Of a DNA stretch of 64,000 bases, positions 1-12,840 are shown piece by piece. Each line of letters opens with the position of its first letter. Position 1 is the stretch's first letter. Source of the stretch: Rotaria macrura. Its lineage: Eukaryota > Rotifera > Eurotatoria > Philodinida > Philodinidae. Both the position numbers and the translations under genes were made by a program. Below the pieces are notes generated by a model that was not told where the DNA came from, ran no database searches, and saw only the letters and a program-made list of their open reading frames with translations. The stretch is taken from contig OENT01000177.1 in NCBI GenBank assembly GCA_900239685.1, forward strand, positions 62,001 to 126,000. The letters are read 5' to 3'.

Positions 1-1742
1 GTATGAAAAACTAATATAATTTCTATCGGTTTCGAAAATCTGTAAAGAAATATTCTATTCGGCAAATAAACTTACAATATATCATTGAAGTCTTTCTCTT
101 TAATGTATTTAATTATTGTATCCCATCGATGTTCATTACCGACATTGAATATGAATCCCTAAAGATGAGTAGTTAAATCGATTTTTATTTGAATCATAAC
201 AAACATCTCTCTCTCTCTCTCTCTTTACTTTTTCTTCTAGATTTGTTTCGATTTCTGATCTCCCAACAAAAATATCAGTTTGAGGACGAAAGCCACAATC
301 GACTTCACCTAGAGAAGAAACATGATCGCGTGTTTATAACACTGCTGTTTCGTTTGTTCATTATTACCAGTGCGAACTTGTAATTGTTTTCGGACCGCTG
401 CAATGACTGGTTTCATCTCTTCACATTTAGTCTAAAGTAAACAATAGCGAGAGTCCAACAAAACAGACACGAAAGAATACTCACGGCATTTTCAACAGTA
501 CAACTAACTTCTAATGAAAGAAAAAAGAAGAATTGAAAATTTTATCCCTTGTACGATAAAAAAAATGATCTTATACCTTTCTGGAATGGAAACAGCTGAT
601 CACCATTCTGTATCACAAATATCGCTGTTGAAATAATAATAGAACTGATCAATACAATCATAAAGAGTTTTTTAATTGGATTCTCATGTTTCTTCGAACA
701 TGATTGAATCGATTCTCCGCTCTGCTTCGTTGGTAATAGTTTTTTAGGCTTTTTATCTTCAACTTTTAATATTTCTATAGCCTTATCATCATAACCATCA
801 TCAGTGTCGATTTCGGATGGTTTTCGATGAGAATGCGTTGTCGCACTTGGACGTATGGGTGTTCCTGTTGGTTCAATCGATTGTGAAGAAGTCATGCTTG
901 GATCGGTTATACGATTTCGATCACGTGCTGAATCTAGTAATTGTTTAATTTCACGACGATGACGAGCAACTAAAATAATTTACTATGAAGATACGAAAGA
1001 CGAAAAATTTAATAGGCAACATACTCGATTGTTCAACATCGGTAGCTATATCGGCTGGACCACCCATACCAATAACAGATGTTGTAGTTGGTGAATCCTG
1101 TTGACGACGTAATGCAATAGAACGTGTTTGAATGTTCGGTGTAGTTTGTTCAGGACGACTTGATCTTGACATAAGCACACCAGCAGTCGACGATGCATCT
1201 GTTTCAGAATCACTTAATTCGATGAGATTCGTTGGTTGTTTCGATCGTGTCGCTAGACGTGCTATTGCTGTAGTTGATGTAGCACTGGAACGATTTCGTG
1301 ACGGTGAGCTCGTAGCAAGTGCTCTAGACGGTGATGCAGCTGCAATCGATGCCCGTGTCGTTCGTGAAGGTGAAGCAGTTGCTGGAAGTTGTGATGGTGA
1401 TGCAGTAGTACGAGTTGCGCGCGTTGGCGAAGCAGTCGCTGCGGTTGTTGCAGTAGCATGTTTAGATGGTGAAGCAACACTGGCACGTCTACTGCGCGAT
1501 GGAGACGCATTTGTTGCCGTTACTGCAACAGGAGGCCTTGATGGTGAAGAAACACTCGCACGGGTTAAACGTGACGGAGAAGCAGTAGTTTGAGCTCGCG
1601 GTGGTGACGTAGAGGTATGCTGTTTCGATCGAACAACTTCAAGACGAGCACGAAGTTGTTCACGATTACGTTGAGTGATTGGTGGAACAATTTCACCGAA
1701 ATTAATCAATTCTTGTCGCAATTGCTGATCAGTGAGAACCAT
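1..1742 (-). CDS. LEM-domain inner nuclear membrane protein (LEMD2/MAN1-like), 3' end outside window
   Basis: Inner nuclear membrane protein expected to tether chromatin through BAF. I assemble seven exons: 1742-1025, 969-577, 510-481, 397-368, 308-229, 158-76 and 39 to below 1, giving at least 457 residues in one open frame. The N-terminus carries a LEM domain (about residues 3-40, start LTDQQLRQEL). A long linker of repeated T/A-S-P-S-R units follows (about 45-175). One membrane segment lies near residues 341-360 (LFMIVLISSIIISTAIFVI). After it the frame reads VRKQLQVRTGEVDCG, which matches the start of the MAN1/Src1 C-terminal (MSC) domain. The start is the only ATG that keeps the LEM domain whole. 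The MSC exons are tiny (30, 30, 80 and 83 nt), so they depend on my splice choices; phases agree throughout. LEMD2 and MAN1 cannot be separated because the RRM region would lie off the edge. Confidence 0.82.
206..224. repeat. (CT)n microsatellite inside an intron
   Basis: Simple CT run in intron 5 of the LEM-domain gene (228-159). On the gene strand it reads as a GA run directly after the donor. Confidence 0.9.
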
Positions 1743-1895
1743 TGTTGTTATTATTAGTTTTTCTCTATGTCGATCGGTTGTCTAAATTAAAGACGTGTGT
1801 GTCTAAAATGAAGCCGAAAGAAACATTCGAATATAGAGCTTTGTTTAATACGATGTTTGAAGAAAACGAATGCGATAGCTTCGATTGAGCAGACA

Positions 1896-2159
1896 ATGAC
1901 AGGTCACAATGAGCCAACTGCGATCTCTAGCGCTACAGTATACATTATTGACATTGACAGTAGCGATCAAAATTCTACGAAATGCGTTCAGTCGATAGTG
2001 TTAACCGCCGATAACAAAGGCAACGCAATACAGTGTGCGTGCTATGCTCAATGGCATAGCGAATCGTTTGATTATATATATATATACAATAGATTTGTTA
2101 TTGAAGTCCACAGCTCAAATTTTGATTTAGAAAAAGGAAATTTGCAAATTAACTATTGA
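1896..2159 (+). CDS. Possible small ORF divergent from the LEM-domain gene
   Basis: An 87-codon open frame starting MTGHNEPTAISS, read away from the LEM-domain gene start 153 bases away. The first two thirds are richer in G+C than the surrounding spacer and have mixed, non-repetitive residues including three cysteines. The tail becomes low-complexity. I do not recognise it, see no domain or signal peptide, and cannot tell a lineage-specific small protein from a chance frame in a promoter-proximal region. Confidence 0.2.
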   Translation: MTGHNEPTAISSATVYIIDIDSSDQNSTKCVQSIVLTADNKGNAIQCACYAQWHSESFDYIYIYNRFVIEVHSSNFDLEKGNLQINY

Positions 2160-3028
2160 AACAAAACTTTCATATAATACATGAAATTGTAGTTCTTATA
2201 TATAGATGCCGCACATTGATATGCTATCACCATGGCAAGGAACGTGTAGGCTCAAGATTTTTCTCATTGAAAATTGATCTATTTTAGTTTTATTCGACAT
2301 AATCAAGTACTGTGTATTTATTCGATAAAGAATGCAAAGTAATGAAAAAACAACTAATTATTTTCAAGTGTCTAATCATTCCGTTTACTTCGTAAAAAAC
2401 GAGGATCTTAATTTTTACAAAGCAAAAGTCGAAAGTCGTAGTTGTCAGCAACCATGAAACAAGATTCATATGACGCAAACATCAGCAGCATGAATTGTTG
2501 GTTTGTTTGACGTTGGCTATAGTTTCATCTTGTTTGAGTGTATATTCAACAATTGAGAAAAAATAAGAACAAATGAAATTTAGTCTCGAACAGAAAATGC
2601 ATTTAAATAAATGATGATCTCAACTTCATGCATACATATGCGTAGTAGTTTTTACAATGTTTTATTCTTTCTTGTTGCAAGGACAATATTTGCGGGAGAA
2701 ATTTCATTGTCAAAAGCATATATCTTCCATAATGCACACTCGATCGATCGAAAGTTTACCTATGGCTCGTTTGGTGAATATGCAAACAAGGTATTGCTTC
2801 TTTCACAATACCTGTTTGTCGTCGTCATCTTATGATTACACATACATTCATACACTTTCTCAAAATGAAAAAAAGTCATTGTCTTAAACAAACAATTCGA
2901 GTGAAAGGGAGAAACGAGAGAGAGAGAGAAGTCGTCGTATGTCAAATAAACTTGCTTGCTTTCAACCATGTCCAATATATTGATGTAGTTATTCTCAATC
3001 TTGAATATATAGAAGTGGAAATCATACT

Positions 3029-3044
3029 AGAGAGAGAGAGAGAG
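3029..3044. repeat. (GA)n microsatellite
   Basis: Simple AG/GA run, one of several purine or pyrimidine tracts between about 2.9 and 4.9 kb. Confidence 0.9.
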
Positions 3045-5044
3045 CGAAAGAGAAACATACTAACCGCACCGATGCACATTGTTCAATATATCAGCTGGTA
3101 AGATGCTTGAAGAGACTACTATGATTCTCTCCTTTTCTTTTTTGTCTCTCCTTTCGCGTTCCTTTTTACATACTTTCTTTCACTCGTCGTGTGTCAAACA
3201 CACTCATTTTTAATGGAATTTCAAAATGCATCGTACACTGTGTGAGTAAAAGAGAGCGAGAGCGAGACGGCGCTGCGCGCACACACATACTTTAACGAAC
3301 GTTTTCATAATTCTCTCTCATTTTTTTCTTCTTCTTTGTGCTACTGCAGCAACTACTATTCTCTCTTTCATTCAACACAACGGTCGACTAACCGTCTTTC
3401 AAAATACACATTCACAATCATCGGCAAAGACATGAAGGAAAAATACCCAAGTCATGTATAGTCTATCATGTTATTTAAGTAAGTTTAGTTCATTATTTTA
3501 CAATTGATCTCACTCTGTAATGTTCATCGATGACGTGTTGTATAGGAAGAGAATCATATCAAATCAATGATTTAGCATTGATTTTCTTCAAAAGACATTT
3601 CAGTTAATTTTAATGAAGAGAAATTTATTCCATAGACCATTTTACTCAATCATAACTTATTCTTTAATCGTTTTTTCTCTTTTCTTTAAACATATGAATA
3701 GAAATGTATATTCATAAAAATCTAATTGTCACTATAAAAATAAGAAATTGACAGAAAGAACAACGAACTCATTTCACACTCACTTACATCGCTTCCAGCT
3801 CATGTGTTGATGTCAATTTCCTTCGTTTTTACTTATTTCTCTTTTACACCGGATAGATAAGTAGACGATGACGGTACAGAATTTCTCGCTATGCCTTTTT
3901 ACCACGATTGTAGTTATGATGGCAACACAACGGAAACCCGTTCGTTATTCTTTCTTATACACCTATATATATACAGGCACGTTTCTTTCTCTCATGTCAC
4001 GTCTGTCATTTCAAATCATGAGCCGAAACGCTTGATGCCGTGCGTGTATTTAGCAAAAAAATTGTATGCTACTCGAAGTAGTATTTGTGAGTGAATAAGA
4101 AAGGCAAAAGGAAGTTGTTACGGTGGAAATGAAAGAAAACACTTATCAATGAACTCGTACGGATACAAATCGGTGCGAGACACGATGGACATTACGCCTT
4201 GAAAAAAAAAAAGAATGCCATTTTGATTTTCTTTTCTGAAAATCAAAAAAGAAGAGAAGAAGAAAAAGAAATCTTTACCCTGAAAACTTTTACCGTATAT
4301 GTTGTTCACTTAGCTGCATTTAATCACTTTGCTGGTCGTCACACTTGAGAGACAAGAGCTCTTACGTCGGTTTTTTTCTCCGCCTTCTTTCACAGAGAGA
4401 ATGTAAAAGGAAAAAAGGTGTTCTTACAAACACATATAAGAGTGAGATCCACACTTCAACAATAATGGGATGGTAATGATGATGACAATGGAAACGAAAA
4501 TAGTCAATCGCCTAGTAGCAATGATAGAAATATAGAAGTCTAAGGACATGGAGAGCGTGACACTATTCAATAATGTATACACACACACACGCATATATAT
4601 ATATATGTATATATGTATAAGACAAATAAAACTCGATGATGACAGGACAGGTGGAAATCGATAGATGAGACACATACATGGTATGTCCTATGTTTATTCT
4701 ACTTTTACTCCGATTGAATATTAAGCCATCCATAAATTTGACAAGTGTGTCAACTCATTAGATATAGCAAAAGTCAGATAGACAAAAGAAACAGTCAGCC
4801 AAGTGTCTGAATATCTTGTTATTAGAATTTTAGAACATACATACACACCTGGAGAGAGACAGAGAGGGAGAACGAGAGCGAGAAAGAAAAGAAAAGATCC
4901 GCTCTCTCTGACTCTCTCTTGTTCTCTGTTTCTACTTCTCTCTTTCTTTTTCTTTTATTCTCTCTTTAAATCAACATTTCATTTTGTTGCTACTACCTTT
5001 ACTTTTTCTCACTAGCACATTTTAACATTCATTCGTGGAAGTTT

Positions 5045-5064
5045 ACACACACACACACACACAC
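5045..5064. repeat. (CA)n microsatellite followed by TA-rich tract
   Basis: Ten AC units, then TATA-type repeats to about 5110. Confidence 0.9.
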
Positions 5065-7438
5065 GCACATAAATATATATGTATATATATATGCATATAT
5101 GTATAAATATAAATACATTCACCGTTCATTATTAAGATGTATCTTTACTGAGCGGTTGATTTAAACGATTCCGCTTAGTATCGTTGCATCTTCAACAATC
5201 TGATTCGGTACTATCATCTAATTAATATGTATGTGTAAAAGTTAGCTCATATGAAACATCAATATGCATGCATTATTTAATCATAAGATTACTCTGTACT
5301 TATGGTAACAGATTCATTTCAATAAAGATCACACTTTGACATGACAAGATCAGTATGTCTTCGGTGATCATAAAAAGAAAAGATTAAAAATAGAATCTAA
5401 GTTCGTTCTCTTTGTATTTCATAGGAAAATAGAATTTAATGTAGCGTACAACTTGTATATATTCAATGAAAAACATGCTAGTAGTTTTTTCCCTTCGTAA
5501 TGAATGGCTTCATTCATAATTATATGTATTTATTGATCCAGTCTACATGTGAGTATGGAATACTAGAAACAAAAAAATGCATTTCTTCTTGAATCCAAAT
5601 GAAATATCATATTTTAGAAAGAAAGAAAAACGTACAAATTCAATTGAACACAAGGTAATTATTAATTTCTTTTTCTTATACTTGATAAATCTATACATCG
5701 TATGCTCATGATGCAATGCATTGAGAATTCTACTTTTAATTTATGTGAATTGATTGGCATCTTCGACAAACATTATATTCAAGTGCCATTTTTTTTTTCA
5801 TAAAAATGTAAATAAGTACAATACAAAAAAATACTATGGCTGCATCAGATGCATATAACAAGAACAACAAATTTTCATGTATAACTATGATTCGGAAATT
5901 GTTTTACAAAAATTAATATTTCAGTCATCAGTAATCTATAAGAGGAAATTACATTTCTTAAGACTTTTCTACTAGGAATTGAATTTAATACAAATTAAAT
6001 TCATAAACTTACCGGAAAGAAAATATAAAGACAACAAACTTATACATTACTCTTTTACTGTCTCTTTTCGTGATAAATAAAATCCTATGATGAAGTAATT
6101 TGAGCGGATTTCATAGATCTAAAAGAAGCATAATTTCCATTTAATTAACATTATTCAAGACCGATACGAAAGCTTTTTTTTCTTCTTATTCTTTCCGCTA
6201 TACTTATGTTGGCTAAATCGAAATGCTTTTTATTTCATATTACAACTACATATAAATTCCAGAGATTGCAATTAACCGAGAGCCTATTAGGACAAAATTC
6301 TTTAGCTTATCAGTAAAATCCTTTCAGAAAGAAGTATTTTTTTTCTCACAGATAGTTCCAATAGAATGATCAAATATGTATGGCAACATAAATAAAAAAT
6401 TTGAGTACAACAATAATTTATAAATGAGTATTTCTTCGACATATGATTAGTACAAAAGCAAAGTTTATCAGCATGAAAAAAAAAAGGAATCGTACAGAAG
6501 ATGAATTTATACATATCATATATGTAATTAAAAATTGAAGTTGGGCTTCTTTTACATTAGTATGATTATATTGACTTTACTTTTTCTCAATCAGATAATT
6601 GAAGAGCAAGTTCATTTAATTTGAATGATTTGTTGAATAATTTATTGGAAAGTATGAGTGAAGCCAAGTTTAACGAATGATGGAAATATATTCTTATGCT
6701 TTTTTTTTTCTTCTTATTTTATTGATACCTTTGAATATTTTCAACGGACACAATGACTTTTAATCTATGCCAAGCAATCGAACATATTAAAATGTAAGAA
6801 AATATTGATCAAGACAAGTTCTATTTTAAATATCATTAAATTCATCGTCATACGTACGAGTTCGCATGAAAAATACTTCCACAAGAACACTTGTAAGTAT
6901 GAAAGAAAATAACATCGTTCAATACACTATCACGTACAAAAGAAATTATAATTTGATACTCTAGTTGTAGTAGATGTATGACAAGAAGATGTTTTCTTTT
7001 TTCATGTACCTATTCGTGTTTTGTTTGAATCATGACGCATTTTTTTTTAATTTTAATAATTGAAAAATTCATTGGAGATATTTGATCTTTAGTTGAGTAT
7101 TCTGGAGAATATGAAAACAACAGACTGGACTGTATCCAAATGTTATTTTAAAAGAGAAATTGGCTAGTTCGATATGACTGACTACAGTCTTCGAATGCAT
7201 CTTCCTATATAAAAGTGATCATGTCAAATGTAACAAATATCTTTTTATGATTTGACACTGAAGACGATGGATGATTATTGTCGGTTGCTGAAACTAACCG
7301 AGAAAATATGAGCTCTGTAACAAAATTCTTGTGTTGTCTTCAGTACTATGGGATGTGTCAGTCAGCAGATCATCATTGTAATTATCGGTTTTGTTCATGC
7401 ATTTCTATTTTGATTAGAAAAGATTCTTTATTATTAAA

Positions 7439-7723
7439 ATGAAGTGCTCCTATCGCGTTCGTAATAGAGCAGATGCTGTTCGATTCAGCATGCTGTACAC
7501 GATACGATCTGCACACAATCAACGCATTCAAATTTTTGCATCAAGCCACGAAACGATCTGCCTGGGCCAGGAAGATTTTTTATTTCGAACCACCCAAACC
7601 GAGAGTTATTTATTAATTTTTGTTTTTGAAAAAAAAAACTTTTCAACTAAGGAAAATTTTATTGTAGTCCATTTTCTTCGACCAAAAACTCAATTAAAAC
7701 GGGGCGACTATCTGTGTGATTAA
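7439..7723 (+). other. Unrecognised ORF with a G+C-richer 5' half
   Basis: A 94-codon open frame (MKCSYRVRNRADAVRF at the start). Roughly the first 120 bases are clearly less AT-rich than the flanks, and the 3' half decays into lysine/phenylalanine codons. No family recognised. It could be a fragment of a transposed or decayed gene, or chance. Confidence 0.15.
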
Positions 7724-10700
7724 AATTATGTAATTTGAGTTTCAATTGATTTTCATGATGATAGTCATAATACGCGCGGTACGTCTGATATTGAAAGATA
7801 CTAACTCAAATCTTTTGATCTCGCTTTGGATTCCTTATCTTAGAAAATTTGAATTATCCCATTTCATTAGACTTTCGTACACATACTAAGCGTCGAAATA
7901 GAATATCAATCGATACAGACTTATTTAAAAAAACATTTTCATTGATTACATTAGAATCAATTTTTTTTTGAGTAGGTACCAATTCACATGGTACTATCTA
8001 GAATCCAAATGAAACATCTTTTGTCACCACCTCGAGAGTAAGATTTCATTTGACTTAAGTCTTTCTTAATAAATTTTTCTAAAAACTCAGTTGAATCGTT
8101 TAGAAAGACTAATGTAAATTGAAACCTATTGCTAAAATTGAAAAATCGAATTTCAATGAGACTAAAAATTGTACCGTTTTGCTTGATTTTTAACAAAAGA
8201 ATTAATCGATTTACTTCTAACTTTTCATGAAGAACTTCTGCAATGATTAAATACTGTTCGTGCAAGATTTATCACTGCGGGTTTATTTTTAATCAATGAT
8301 AATCAATATAGGAATTTTTCAAGGTTTGCAGGGCTATAAACGAACGACCAAGTTTTGGATCGTTTACAACATAGAAATTAGCATAATGGATTGAATCTAT
8401 GTAAAATGATAGATGTATCGTTGAATACTAAGTATATTGTAAATGCAAATTAAATTCCTATGATCAATGAATAGGATATGTTCATTTTGGAAAATTTTCA
8501 AGAGACTTCATGATAATAACAAAAAAAAAAGTAGATATCTGTCAAGATTTCTTGTTCACGTGCACTATTTCAATATTTTGTTGGAAAATGATTGGAATCC
8601 TTGGCCACTAAAACGAGTACCTATCAAAATGCGATTTCTTGGATTTTTGTTTTTAAATAGTTATGTTTGTAAACTTACGAACAAATTCCTTGCTTTACGA
8701 TCTACTCAATTATGTTATTAATATGAGATTTCAGAAAGTTTTCCAAAAAGAATCGTCGTATGAATTATTTTTACGTTCAAAATATTTATAGTTGACACAG
8801 ATCAACTTATCATTTTTAATAGAGCCGGTCAACAATGTTCGTTTCTGTGGTATCATTGCTACAGAAAGTAGTAGTTCGTTTGATATTCACCGGATCTTAA
8901 AAAGTTCTTATTTTGATTATCTTCACCGAAAGCACACATAAAAAAATCATGCAAATGTATTTTTTGAATGGATGGTATATTTCACAGCTGTTATCGTCAT
9001 AAGGAACTTTTATTATATGAACGTTCTGAAAATTTCGTTTGGGCATAAAATGAAGGGAGAGCATTTATTGCGTTTGATGGTATCCATCCCACATCGATAC
9101 ACACATTTCAATGAACTATCAGGTATATCATGTGGCATGATCATTGTTACAGTAGAATTATGATTGTGTAAGATTTTTGCTAATAAATGATAGTACGTTC
9201 CAGAAAATGATTACCAACTAATTCATTTTACTCTTTCGGGTCAATAAACAATTCGAATGATCTTTTGAGACGCTTTTTATCTTACTTTAAAGCTGTCAAC
9301 TTTTATTTTGGTCGCCATCACCAAAATTTCGTAAAACTTTACAATGATTTGATACGTAACTCTAGTGATCTCATGAAAAAGTGACCCGATTTCGAGGCTT
9401 ATTTTGCATTTCAATAGTTACAAGAGTTCCATGTAATAGAATAATTAAAAATAAAAATAGAAACTGTACCATCTATTGAAAAAAAAATAACTTAAAAATC
9501 ACGATTTTTAATGCCGTGAAAATGAGACCGTTAATTAGTATCTAAAAAGGAGCACAGTTTTCAAATGGTGTGGTGCATTGCCATTTTTGAACCAGTGCCT
9601 GTTTTCAATGGCATTTTAAAGTTAGCAACACTGACTCAAACAGGTTAGCTATACTTAGAGAGGAGGATTAGTCATCTTTTAAAAGCCCATTGCCATAACG
9701 GCGATATATTGCATATGTTCTGATATATGAATTAAGCACAGAATAATAAAATAATGCTGGACACGACATCTTATTTGTCTTTACACATTCAGTAATCAAT
9801 CAACGCGAACAAGATAGCATGAATAAAAACAGTAGGGGGATATTAAGTGAATATCTGGTAAAAAAGCGGTCTCTCACATAAGCACTGCTGTTTTTCGCAA
9901 CAAAAGACATCTACGATTGTTCAGTTCGTTACGGTATCTGACTTTTGGAACTAGATGAAAACTATACCTCGGAAGACGAGGCTGCAATAATAAATCCAGC
10001 ATTTTTTCTTAAATTATGTTTCCCATGGGTATTCTACTTGTCGATAAAACTTTCGTGTGATCATCGTGCGTTTCACTAACATAGAAAAACGATAGGAAGA
10101 TACGTCTTGCAAACAAATAAATAAACATCAAAACTAACATGATATGTGAAAAGAAATAGATATTTTCGAAATGTTTTCAACTATTCATATTTAACTGTAA
10201 ATCTAGAATGAATTAATATCTAAATAAAAAAATTATTTTATTCTAATTCATATGATTGATGACGTATACATCAACACGAAGAAAAATTTAAAGAATAAAT
10301 AAAATAAAATCATCATATGTGTCAATAAACGGTTTCGCTAAACGAATGTTTAAAATTTTCTCGATTCGATGAAATATAATAAAATCGTTTATTTTCAATT
10401 TTGAAGGATAACATACAATAAAATATGTAATTTAAATTAAACGGAATTGAATCATTTTTTACCAAATAACCATTTTCGCATCTGTAATCATGAGAGTATA
10501 ACAATTTGGAATAGTGCTACGATTCCATAATGAGTTTGACAAACAAACACGTCAACATTCTTTAATTGTAGCAGGGAATTTATAATTCTTGTTAATATCA
10601 ATTGTTATCAATGAAATCATCCAGTGAATAACAACGAATAACAGATACATAACGGAGGTTATCCAATTCATAGCGACGGCCTATTTGATATAACATGGAA

Positions 10701-12840
10701 TTGTTAACTTCCATTAATGAAAATCGATCTTATCCTGCATTGTTTTGCTCTTCTATCAATCGGTATATTGAGACACTTAGTATAGTTTTCTTTTCATTAC
10801 CACTTGTTAGAAAATTTAGCAACACGAATAAACGTTCCTGTTTTATCTTTATGTACGAAGGAAGAATCGAATTCTGTTGATTAGCAATTTGATAATCGTT
10901 TCAATAGATATATTAAAAATTATAATAAATCGTATATCTAATTTTGAAGTTCATTGACTACTGGAGCATCATGCAGAGTTTGATGTAAATTTACTGTTAC
11001 GAGAAAGCGAACTGGTCCTGTTGTTTTTTTTTCTCATTGAATGCATGACTCATTCTTTTTTCTTTTCGAAGCATTAATTTTGATGACGAACAAGGTATTC
11101 TGGTGAATTATGTCACAATTATAAATGATTTATTAAATCTATGTTACATGTATTAATGTACTTGAAGAAATTTGTTTTTTCATCGTAAATTATTACTTTG
11201 ATAATAATCGATTATTTATAAAGATCTATTAAATTTACTAGAAAAAACTACCACAGAATGAATCTCGGTGAATCAAATAATAATAACATTAACCCTTAAT
11301 AGTAACATTAAAAATTTACTGATCACAAAAAAAGAAATGAAACAACTTCATTTAAAACAACATTAGTATGTCATATTAATCAATCAATTAATTAATAAAT
11401 TTTAAAAAATATTTTCAAAAACATAAAATATTTAAACTATCTATAGAACGTGGTTCATTTATTTCGAGTTACGTTCCATATTTTCGATATGCATGAAAAA
11501 TTAATTTATCCTTGAAGAATAATGAAAATATTTATTCGAAGAATCATCAATAATTACGCTTTCATCGATGTCATAAACGATGAAATATGTTTCGTTTATC
11601 ATATCAAACCTATTGATTCTTAATAATTGACTCATATTATTCTGAGGTGTTACAATAGTAAACAAATAAAACATTTCATCTTTGTAATTATTAAACCATT
11701 ACCATTATTACGATTAGATAATAATAAATGTATGTCGATTGGATGAGTTAGTAATTGTGAGTACATCTATTACCAGATATTCAGTTTGAACGATGCGTCA
11801 TGAGAGTTAAAAGTCAAACAGATGTTGTTGTTTTGAATGGATTCACAGATAATGTAAGACATGTGCCTATACTTCAATGTCTCGAGTTTTTCTGAATTGA
11901 ATTGTAAGTAAAAATTCGACGTAAATTTTTCATATTCAATGTTTTGTTATTTAAAAATAATAATTGAATTTTTAGAGAGCCTTGGTACTTACAATAGTCA
12001 TCGATTGATATTCTTATTCATATGAATGCTTTCGAGTACCACTTTTTGTGATACGGATGAAGAACGGAGCATTCGTACATAAATGAAACTTTGAATGAAT
12101 GAAAATAAGTATACGTTATGCTTCACTTGTACACAATGAAAATTTGAATGTATTATTGTACGAAAGAAAAGATTCCATAGTTTTGAATGAGCCCAACAAC
12201 AACAATGCCAATCAAACATACAAATTCTTACAACAATTACTATTGGCTTGGCAGTCAAGATCATGTACATATAGTATAGACAGAGATAAAGTGTAAAGTT
12301 CATTCCTATGGTTTATTGCTGTGACGATAATGCAGTTGTATTATTATGCAAAAGACATCGGTACCATGACTCACTAAAATAATAGGTACAACGACAAGAT
12401 CGGAAAACATTCATAAAAGGTTATTCTCGTTAAAGATTGTGGATATATTAGAAAATGAACTTTCCAAATTCTATTGATACTGATGACAACATCTAAGTTA
12501 GATTTTCAAACCATATCATTCCTCCTTGAATTTAAGTAGGTTCGTCTTATTTTATAGTAGTGAAACTCCTGACTTAGTTCAAATGGAGGAAAAGATTCAT
12601 TCATTCTTTTTCCATTTCTGATATCAATAATCAATTTCATTGCTTTTTAAAAATATTTATTTATGCTTTCACAATTTTATCGAATTCTCTGCTGTAATCA
12701 TCACACGAGTAACACGCACTGTAATGTATACAGTCATATGATCATGTTAGTTTTAAAATAAACTGAATTATCATGTTCAGGTTGTTTAATCTAGATAGGA
12801 AAAATGATCGAACCACAAAACATGATTTTGAATCTACAGT

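Larger units (their letters stand above)
1743..12840. other. Gene-poor spacer between LEM-domain gene and ACADVL
   Basis: About 11 kb with no reading frame that I can link to a family and no set of exons that joins. The first part (about 2.9-5.1 kb) is rich in GA, CT, CA and TA simple repeats. The remainder is AT-rich with scattered stops in all frames. Two short tracts have noticeably more G+C than their surroundings and an open frame (1896-2159 and 7439-7560); they are listed separately. I see no tRNA-like cloverleaf. Confidence 0.6.

Noticed and set aside
189-383. Plus-strand frame near the left edge
   Set aside because: Antisense to the small MSC exons and an intron of the LEM-domain gene; the poly-Ser/Leu part is a CT microsatellite.
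1132-1593. 153-codon plus-strand frame
   Set aside because: Antisense shadow of the SPSR-repeat exon of the LEM-domain gene; residue use is a mirror of the Ser/Thr/Ala repeats.
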